DNA from: Melieria omissa
Lineage: Eukaryota; Arthropoda; Insecta; Diptera; Ulidiidae
DNA length: 64,000 nt
Assembly (NCBI GenBank): GCA_963971225.1
Contig: OZ020269.1
Span: forward strand, 76,174,450-76,238,449
Direction of reading: 5' to 3'
Shown here: positions 57,128 through 64,000 of the stretch, one piece after another
Layout of the letters: each line of letters begins with the position of its first letter
Numbering within the stretch: the first letter of the stretch is position 1
Notes under the pieces: generated by a model
The model's database searches: none
Told to the model about the DNA's origin: nothing
The model's input: only the letters and a program-made list of their open reading frames with translations
Position numbers and translations under genes: made by a program

Positions 57128-58166
57128 CAGTAAATAGAGACAAATAAATCACATTTACTAAAAAAAATACTTAATGGCTGAAATTTTGAGGGTGTGTTCG
57201 GGGGCATGTCCTGAGTCTAAAACTGAGTTTTCGTATTCGAGGGGGTGGGGGAAGATACTACCCCCTGCTTATTTAGGGGTGAGCTCGTTTTAACTCCTTA
57301 TCTCCGGTGCTATTGCTCGTACCGACAAGTCCGAGGGATCAAATTTGTGGGGAATAAAATTATCTATCTAGTGATAATAAAATCGAGGTCATAGGTCGAT
57401 TAGGTGAATCACAATGGCCGGTCAAAGGTCAAAAGTGAGGGATAGTTTTCGTTTTTCGTGAATACCGTGAAACCGGTAGGTTTTTTCGCATACTGCTTCA
57501 ATACCATTTTAAAGTACTTGAAATTACCTACAAAATGGGTGCTCGAACATTCATCTACTATAAATAGTTTGCCGTCAATCCAACGACCAAGTTGACCGCG
57601 CGCGCCGATGTTGAGCCGCGCACGGCGCGAGAAGTACTCATTGCGCATACATTGCACTCTCTACGTGCTCGCACGTACAGCGCGCGCGATCAACATCGGC
57701 GTGCGCGGTCAACTTGGTCGTTGGATTGACGGCAAACTATTTATAGTAGATCAGTGTTCGAGCACTCATTTTGTAGGTAATTTCAATTACTTTAAAATGG
57801 TATTGAAGCAGTATGCGAAAAACCTACCGGTTTCACGGTATTCACGAAAAACAAAAACTATCCCTCACTTTTGACCTTTGACCGGCCATTGTGATTCACC
57901 TAATCGACCTATGACCTCGATTTTATTATCACTAGATAGATAATTTTATTCCCTACAAATTTGATCCCTCTGACTTGTCGGTACGAGCAATAGCACCGGA
58001 GATAAGGAATTAAAACGAACTCACCCCTAAATAAGCAGGGGGTAGTATCTTCCCCCACCCCCTCGAATACGAAAACTCAGTTTTAGACTCAGGACATGCC
58101 CCCGAACATACCCTCAAAATTTCAGCCATTAAGTATTTTTTTTTAGTAAAATATACCTATTTACTG
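57128..58166. mobile_element. 1.04-kb palindromic element, arms of about 480 bp
   Basis: The left arm (57128-57614) and right arm (57690-58166) are reverse complements with roughly 96% agreement by eye. They are separated by a 75-bp GC-rich spacer. The ends are CAGTAAATAG and its inverse; TA lies on both sides (57126-57127, 58167-58168). It looks like a foldback or MITE of TA-target type. Both arms hold the same open stretch of about 65 codons (for example GQLGRWIDGKLFIVD), which is a result of the symmetry. There is no transposase. Confidence 0.85.
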
Positions 58167-58891
58167 TACTATAACGATATCGACAATCGTCGTTAACTGC
58201 TTTTCCCAATCACGCTTTTAACGAATTTTGTCGCTAACTTTGACAGTTCCCTAACGATATTTGTCGGTAGCCTAGCTACGAATATTTTGAGGTAGAAAAG
58301 CTTAACGATGAAATTGTTTTGAATTTACATTGTGAAAAATAAGCGAAATACGACGGGTAAGCCAATTTAATATATTAATATATGTAAATAGTTGCAATAA
58401 ATCATAAAAATTTCTAGCAGACGACTATGGCCTTTCAGTATCTTAGATTTGATGCTGAAGTTTTACAACAAGAAGCATCCATGAGAAGCGCTGCAGCTGA
58501 GCGTGCGCTGAGACGTGGACAACCCATTTGACTTGGCGGAAAGTCAATTTAAACGTTTGTTCCGTCTAAGTCCCGACCTCGTTTATAACATTGTCGACCA
58601 AATTGGCGACCGCCTGCAAAAAAAAAAATATATCAGCATTGTCGGCTGAAAAGCAGGGGTGGCTTTCCGTAATTCGATACTCGACTGTCGTTGGCTCGAC
58701 ACATCGATTCGATATCGAACGCTCAACGAGACAGTTTCGCTTTCCGTAACTCGATATGAGAACTCTCGTTTTCATTTTTTGGGAAGTGTGTGGAAAGTAC
58801 TTTGGAGCTGTCAGAAGCAGCGGGAAGTAAACAAAACGAAGAAAATTTGACACGCAAAAATCAACAAATTTAAAAATTGTCGGAAGTGAAA

Positions 58892-59462
58892 ATGTACAAT
58901 TGGCGGTATTTATTGTTTTTGGAGGAGTTTCGTCGTGAAACTCCAATCAACAGACGAAGATTAAGAGATGCAGCGAATCCCATGGAATTGCCAGAGTTGT
59001 GGTAAGTTAAATTGGTATTTTTAAAAGTTGTTTGTACAATTTCCATTTCACAGCTTCCAGCAAAGGTACCGGTTGAGCAAGGAGGCATTTATGTACGTTC
59101 TCAATGCCATACAATTACGGGATGGCATGAGAAGTACATACATTCCTCCTTCTCAAAGATTAGCCGCCACTTTAGAGGTGCTAGCGGGTGGAGGTTATCA
59201 GTGGCAAACGGGAGGCGCACACTCATCTGCCATGGGACCCAGCACTCTGTCAAAAATCTTTCGGCAGACCTTATCCGCAATGGAACAAAGTTTATGCAGC
59301 CAGTGGATAAACTTTAATACAGACCGCCAGCAGTGTAAACAGTATTTCAATGCTAAATACAATTTTCCTGGAGGTAAGTTCGTGGAAAAGGAAACTTGCT
59401 TTTTAATTTTTCGAATTTAATTCATTGCAGTTGTTGGTGCCGTTGATGGGCATCCCGTTATT
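58892..59462 (+). pseudogene. Harbinger transposase 5' exons (nested element), 3' part deleted
   Basis: Exon 1 is 58892-59001 (MYNWRYLLFLEEFRRETPIN), exon 2 59054-59373 (FQQRYRLSKEAFMYVLNAIQ, PPSQRLAATLEVLAGGGYQW), exon 3 from 59431 (VVGAVDGHPVIW), with GT-AG introns. Exon 3 holds the first catalytic Asp (GAVDG) and then fuses into the tail of the minus-strand gene, so the second Asp and the Glu are lost. The sequence differs clearly from the host HARBI1-like gene, so it is a separate family. Confidence 0.78.
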
Positions 59463-59914
59463 TGGGCATTTATTTTAGCCGCAGCTATCACTCGCTCTTC
59501 TAAATCGCTTAGCTGCACGGCGTCATATGGTCCACCACCCGTTTTTGCCAGGCTCTTCATTCGGGTCGTCAATTTGCGTTTCGCGTTATATTTAAAGTCA
59601 GTCCACACCTAAAAATATAACAAGTTACAGGAAACGTTTTGTACATTTCACCGTGTTTTTACTTACTTTCTGCCACCCCTTCGTTGTCTTCATTGGCGGC
59701 CCATTGCTGTTCAACAACTCCGTTACTCTAGACCATAACTTCTTTTTTTTTTCGCGGCCGTTGTTTGAATTCTGCAAGCTATTTTTGGCGAGCTCTGCAT
59801 GCTGCTCCATGAATTCAATCATGATCTTCATTTGCGTAGCGTTTGTTTGTTGACTCCTAAAAAAATTAAAAACATTTATTAATTTTCAAAATATTTCAAA
59901 TTTCATACTTACAT
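59463..59914 (-). CDS. Myb/SANT-like accessory protein of the nested Harbinger
   Basis: The reading begins MSQQTNATQMKIMIEFMEQH; the start ATG appears split by an intron (AT at 59914-59913, donor GTAAGTATG). Next come KKKLWSRVTELLNSNGPPMK and TKGWQK, a second intron (about 59610-59665), then WTDFKYNAKRKLTTRMKSLA, KTGGGPYDAVQLSDLEERVI. Aromatic spacing W...W...W is that of the Myb/SANT-like proteins of PIF/Harbinger elements, which bind the ends and carry the transposase to DNA. The C-terminus is truncated by the internal deletion and reads into inverted transposase sequence. Confidence 0.65.
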
Positions 59915-61198
59915 TTTGTTCTCGTTGACAATGGCGGAAACGACAAACGAGCAAAACGAGAGCAAAATTGGTATCGAGCTGTTTGTATCGAACGTTCGAT
60001 ACGACACGACGACATTTTGTGTTACGGAAAGCAAAAACGATAGTTCGATACACGTATTTGCTCGATATCGAATTACGGAAAGCCACCCCAGGTAAGAAAC
60101 CTCAAATAATAAGCACACAAAAATGCACATACGTACATACAAATTACATATACATATTGTAGGTGTTAGCAGCACTTCGCTTCTATGCGACCGGTTGCTA
60201 TCAACGACCTGTAGGAGAGCACTGGGCTCTCACAATGAGCCAAGCGTCAATCAGTCGGTCCATTCATCGGGTAACAGATGCCATAAACGACATCATGTTC
60301 ATGGAAAATGTGCGCTACCCGATGACGATAGCTGAGAGGTTGGCTGCTCGGAATCAGTTTCTAGCAGCGCGGGAACCTTTTGATGGCGCCATTGGTGCAA
60401 TTGACTACACACACATTGCAGTCATTGCGCCAATAGAACATGAAGAAGTTTATGTGAACCACCATGGTTATCATTCAATAAACGTTCAAATGGTAAGTTA
60501 TGAAATTTTCAAATATTTGTATTTTCCATGGATGTTTTCTTATCGTAGGTGTGCAGCCCAAAACTTGAAATATTTAACGTTAACGCAAGATATCCCGGTG
60601 CACGTCATGACGCGTTTATTTGGAATAGCTCAGCTGCTCGGCGAGCCATGAAGCGAGCATTCGATAGGGGAGATCGATATTCTTTTTTAATTGGTAATAG
60701 CTTACTACATATTACAAGATGTCCAATTTGCATCGTGATAAATAATGTTACACAGGAGATTCGGGCTACCCATTAGAGCCATGGCTGATGACGCCTCTGC
60801 CTAATCAGACAGAAGGTTCTCCGCAGTTTAGATATAACGAGGCTTTATGTAAAGCCCGGAATTGCGTCGAGAGGCTCTTCGGAGTACTAAAATCTACATG
60901 GCGGTGTCTCTCTAAACAGCGAGTTCTTATGTACGATCCTGGCTTCGCTGGTAGGATTGTTAACTCATGCGTTACCCTACACAACATGCGTTTAACAATT
61001 GCCAGTGAAAATACCAGCGCCAATGAAAGTGCAGAAGAAGTTGCAGTTGTAGTAGAAGAAGAATTGGAGCAAGTTAAAAGTCCAATTGCTCTCGCAAAGC
61101 GACTACAAGAACGCTTAATTGCTTCTAAATTTACATAAACAATGTAAGTCATATACATATATTCAGAATCATGTTTTTTACAATATAATTTAAAAGTA

Positions 61199-62490
61199 AG
61201 GACTGTATCGAAAATTATAAATACACCAAAACATGCTTCATACCAGTGCATAACAAAAGTTAGAATTTATTTTTTTTATAAATGGCATTTCACATTGTAT
61301 ATTTTTGTAAATAGCAACAAAAAAAATTATTTAGTGGGAGGCTAACCCACATTTTTTTTTGCCGAGGTCCTTATTTAAATTCTGGACACAGCCAGAATCT
61401 AATTTTCTGTTAACACTATTCCCATCTTTTTTAAATTTTTCAACGGAGTTAGCCGGTTTAGATCTTTTTGTAAGGTCCCTCTTCATCAACGTCCAAAATT
61501 TTTCGATAGGGCGTATCTCTGGACACTTTGGAAGATTCATGTTTTTCTTAACAAAATTTATGTTCTTCTCTTCATACCACGTTAGTACTGGCTTAGCATA
61601 ATGGCAAAAAGCTAAGTCAGCGCAAAACCAAGTCTTGCCAGTGTGTTTTTTCACCAACGGCAGCAATCTCTACTTGAGGCACTCATTTAGGTACATTTCA
61701 GCGTTCAGGGGCTTGTCCGTGAAGAGTGGAGTCGACATTTTTTCACACTTGCATATTGCTTGCCAAACAAGAATCTTATTGCCAAATTTTTCGCCAAAAA
61801 TTGATTTGCCAGCTTTGAAATTTCACTGCCTTTCGGAACTGCGTAGAATTGGGGTCCTGGCCGCGTTTTGTAGTCCAATTTCACGTATGTTTCGTCGTCC
61901 ATTATGATACAATCAAATTTTTGCCTACAAATATAGTCGTACAATTTTCGGGATCTGGTTTTCACCTGCGCGCATTGCTGAGTGCTTCGTTTCGGCTGTT
62001 TTTGCTTTCTATATGTTCCCAACTGGATTCTCTTCTTGGCACGTTGAACCATTGCTGCACTCGTTCCGACTTTTTTTGCGCAATCGCGTACGGATATCTC
62101 CTTATTTTCTTAAATAAGGCACATATCTTAGTATCTAGCAATGGTTAGGACGCACCCCTTTTACAACCTTGTCCTGGTAAATCTTCAAATGTGCAATGTG
62201 TAGTATACCAGCGAATAGTTTTTGCACAGCAAACAGGCTAACATTTGCTTCTTTTGGTAGTTTTCTATACGACATTCCTTTGGTTGATGCCCATTTGGAC
62301 AAAATTTCCTGACGAAGTTTTGCGGAAAGCCCTCTCATTTTTAAGCGTTTCGATATACTACAACAAATTTTTCACGAAAATAACAATTTGAACCTCTAGA
62401 ATCTAAAAACCGATATTGCTGAGCAACCAACATTGCATAGCCCACTTTATATGATTTTTAAAGTGTATTCATAATTTTCGATACAGTCCT
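61199..62490 (-). mobile_element. Tc1/mariner-type element, DD37E spacing (1292 bp)
   Basis: The ends are AGGACTGTATCGAAAATTAT and its inverse; TA lies on both sides (61197-61198, 62491-62492). It carries one broken transposase gene on minus. It lies between the two genes of the Harbinger locus and so does not break either one. Confidence 0.88.
61331..62338 (-). pseudogene. Tc1/mariner-type transposase, several frameshifts
   Basis: The start is MRGLSAKLRQEILSKWASTK (62338 downward), a helix-turn-helix entry. The middle is DCIIMDDETYVKLDYKTRPG (first catalytic Asp). The end is TWFCADLAFCHYAKPVLTWY and KCPEIRPIEKFWTLMKRDL. Between the Asp of ADLAF and the Glu of PIEKF I count 37 residues, so DD37E spacing. 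Breaks occur near 62110 and 61690. About 330 residues in total, normal size. Confidence 0.82.
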
Positions 62491-62492
62491 TA

Positions 62493-62740
62493 TATTACAC
62501 TTGCAGCATCACTTGTGCTGATGCCACTACCACTAGCTCACCCACAACCGCACCAGTGATACTACGAATACCAGTGCCGCTGCTCCACCACTTCCGCACC
62601 AGTACATTGCAATTTTGTATTAGCCGTTGTCCTATCACCTTTAAGAATTAGTCTTGGACCCAATTACAAAAAGTTAAACAAACATTGCTTTTTTTATTAT
62701 TTTATTTACAATGTTTGGAGGAACAAACAGACTTAGCTAA
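62493..62740 (-). other. 3' part of the Harbinger partner gene and spacer
   Basis: The minus-strand frame of the partner gene, once the MITE is skipped, continues through the TAA target (62738-62740) as LAKSVCSSKHCK and stops near 62690. The rest (62493-62690) shows nothing recognisable, but includes a C/A-rich patch with CACCAGT words. Confidence 0.45.
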
Positions 62741-63364
62741 GGGCGCTGTTATGCAGACGGTCAAATGACCGTCGGTCACGATACTTTTTACGCTCTCGTT
62801 TGGTTTTTTCTACTCTGTGCCAAAGCCCTGTTATGCAGACGGTCATTTGATCGCCGGTCACCAGTACACTTTTCGCTTACTTGCAGCACTTTTTCCGTAC
62901 TTTTTCATTTCGACGCTGCGTTTTTCTTTTCTTAGCAACACTGCCTGAACGAAGTCTTGTGAAATCAAATAAATAAAAATTGATATTGGCTTAGAACCAC
63001 TTAAATTTGGCAACGCATATGCCAAAAAAGTTGTATTTTGGCGGGACGAACACAGGAGAGTCATCAGAAAGTGTTTACACAAATGTAAACAAACGATGAG
63101 GGTTGCTACGAACCATTTTTTCCGTCATTAGATACATATTTTCGCGACAAGTGTGCCATTTTGCTCCGAAAACACTTGTGTTGTGAATAATTTCACAACG
63201 CAACACTGTTTTGATCGCATGATTTGGCATCGAGAGCCTCATCATTTTTGACCGACGCGGTCAAATTTTACTCTCCCGCTCTCTCTCTCAATTTTTCATT
63301 TTACATTGAAGCAACAACAACTATCGTGACCGACGGTCATTTGACCGTCTGCATAACAGCGCCC
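62741..63364. mobile_element. PIF/Harbinger-type MITE (624 bp)
   Basis: The ends are GGGCGCTGTTATGCAGACGG and its inverse; the 3-bp TSD TAA lies at 62738-62740 and 63365-63367, the preferred Harbinger target. A degraded third copy of the end (CCCTGTTATGCAGACGGTCA) lies inside at about 62826. It interrupts the last codons of the partner gene. There is no transposase. Confidence 0.87.
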
Positions 63365-63367
63365 TAA

Positions 63368-64000
63368 GCCTTCTAAAGCTGTCGCTACACGATCGAAAGC
63401 CTGCGCTTGCAAAAGTGTAGCCTCTGCCTGCGTTTTCGCTGCTTCAGCCTGCATCTGCATAAAGACAAATTCTTAACATTTATATTACAGCAGTAAGATT
63501 CATGCTTACCATCATAGCATCTGCTTGCTGCTTGGCTATTTTGTAGAAGTTGTCTCGAGCACCATCACGGCCTTTCGTTTTGCCACTCTTTTTGGTTTGG
63601 AGGTCGAGGGCTCGCATGTTGGCGTATCCGGCACATTCGGTAAAGGCGTATCAGGCAAAGTTATTGTTGGCGTTATTACCTTCGCTCTTGAGTCCACTGG
63701 TATTTCTGCTGTCGGATAGCCTAACAAAACAGAAATATCACCGGCCTCAAGAGCGATTTGCGCGTTCTAAAATATATGAAAAAGAAAGCGTACTGCAATA
63801 TTTGAAAAGGGTTACATATATGTATTCATTTGTACATACATCTTCCTCCGGAATGTTTTCCCCACATCGGCTGCTCCCTTCAACATACTCCGTTCCGAGC
63901 AGGCTCAACACTTGTCTAAGTCGCTAAGTGGAGCCTTTGTTAGGGGGTTATTTCCGGTCGCAGCCATTTCCTTCCTACGCTCCCTTGCCGAAGTGCGGCT
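63368..64000 (-). pseudogene. Partner gene of the Harbinger locus (Myb-like accessory, C-terminal part), runs off the window
   Basis: Minus-strand exons separated by GT-AG introns: 63840 to beyond 64000 (NNPLTKAPLSDLDK, then after a shift LSLLGTEYVEGSSRCGENIP), 63510-63769 (NAQIALEAGDISVLLGYPTA, then after a shift near 63605 ARDNFYKIAKQQADAMM), and 63368-63454 (MQAEAAKTQAEATLLQAQAF, RVATALEGL), with the last codons beyond the MITE. The Ala/Gln-rich helical tail is usual for Harbinger accessory proteins. The Myb domain would lie upstream, outside the window, so the assignment rests mainly on position and orientation. Two frameshifts suggest decay. Confidence 0.55.

Larger units (their letters stand above)
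58657..60088 (+). mobile_element. Second PIF/Harbinger element nested in the first
   Basis: The inverted ends are GGGTGGCTTTCCGTAATTCG and its complement, with a 3-bp CAG duplication at 58654-58656 and 60089-60091. It carries the 5' exons of a transposase on + and a Myb-like gene on -, converging at about 59460. The rest of the transposase is deleted. TCGATA-rich words lie near both ends. Confidence 0.85.
58427..61138 (+). pseudogene. PIF/Harbinger transposase gene (HARBI1-like), four exons, broken in exon 1
   Basis: Exon 1 starts at the ATG 58427 (MAFQYLRFDAEVLQQEASMR) and includes NPFDL-like PFDLAESQFKRLFRLSPDLV. It has two frameshifts (near 58515 and in the A-run near 58620), and a Harbinger copy (58657-60088) sits three bases short of its donor. 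Exon 2 is 60163-60492, exon 3 60549-60693, exon 4 60756-61138; introns are about 55-70 bp with GT-AG ends. Catalytic triad: FDGAIGAIDYTHIAV (D), ARYPGARHDAFIWN (D), RNCVERLFGVLKSTWRC (E), all intact. About 360 residues, normal size. The enzyme cuts and pastes the element DNA, usually with a Myb-like partner, here the convergent minus-strand gene at 62690-64000. A 5' UTR intron (GTAAGC to CTAGCAG) is possible. Confidence 0.85.

Overview
The window looks like a transposon-dominated stretch of an insect genome, most likely a fly. The evidence is the mix of families: an I-like LINE, mariner/Tc1, P-like, hAT, piggyBac, PIF/Harbinger, Helitron and gypsy elements, tRNA-derived SINEs, spliceosomal introns and AT-rich spacers. 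A large repeat-rich fly such as a tephritid would fit, but species is inference. I see no convincing single-copy host gene. Almost every long reading frame belongs to a mobile element, and most are broken.

Left third (1-20.7 kb): a tRNA-type SINE end, a 1.4-kb Helitron, then a deep nested stack. A decayed Tc1-like element holds a mariner (4533-15658). The mariner is split by a 10.2-kb I-like LINE (4934-15101, 12-bp TSD). The LINE holds a 1.2-kb TA-flanked element inside ORF2 and a Helitron in its 3' tail. That Helitron holds a hAT with a perfect 8-bp TSD, and the hAT holds a 416-bp MITE. A nearly complete RTE-like LINE (16214-19463, 12-bp TSD) and a 5'-truncated LINE follow.

Middle (20.7-39.8 kb): a degenerate RTE-like copy is split by a hAT with 8-bp TSDs (21362-38372). 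The hAT contains a piggyBac-type element (21896-38190), which carries the rest: a SINE, a P-superfamily THAP transposase gene itself broken by a TTAA MITE and a mariner, a foldback-like element with Harbinger, hAT and pogo-like insertions, and a gypsy LTR retrotransposon (32480-37383). A second, inverted copy of the 1.2-kb TA element lies at 38398-39624.

Right third (40-64 kb): SINE and LINE remnants, a second hAT copy, a Tc1-type element carrying a Helitron relic with a solo LTR, a young gypsy element with a SAP-domain Gag (47288-53242, LTRs 433/436 identical), another Helitron, a 1.04-kb near-perfect palindrome, and at the edge a two-gene PIF/Harbinger locus. That locus has a spliced HARBI1-like transposase on + and a convergent partner gene on -. 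It is broken by a smaller Harbinger of the same two-gene layout, a Tc1-type element and a Harbinger MITE.

The genes do not form a pathway. They are transposases, Gag/Pol polyproteins and accessory proteins of separate elements. What links them is insertion order, readable from target-site duplications and restored reading frames. All family names come from motifs read by eye; no database search was possible.
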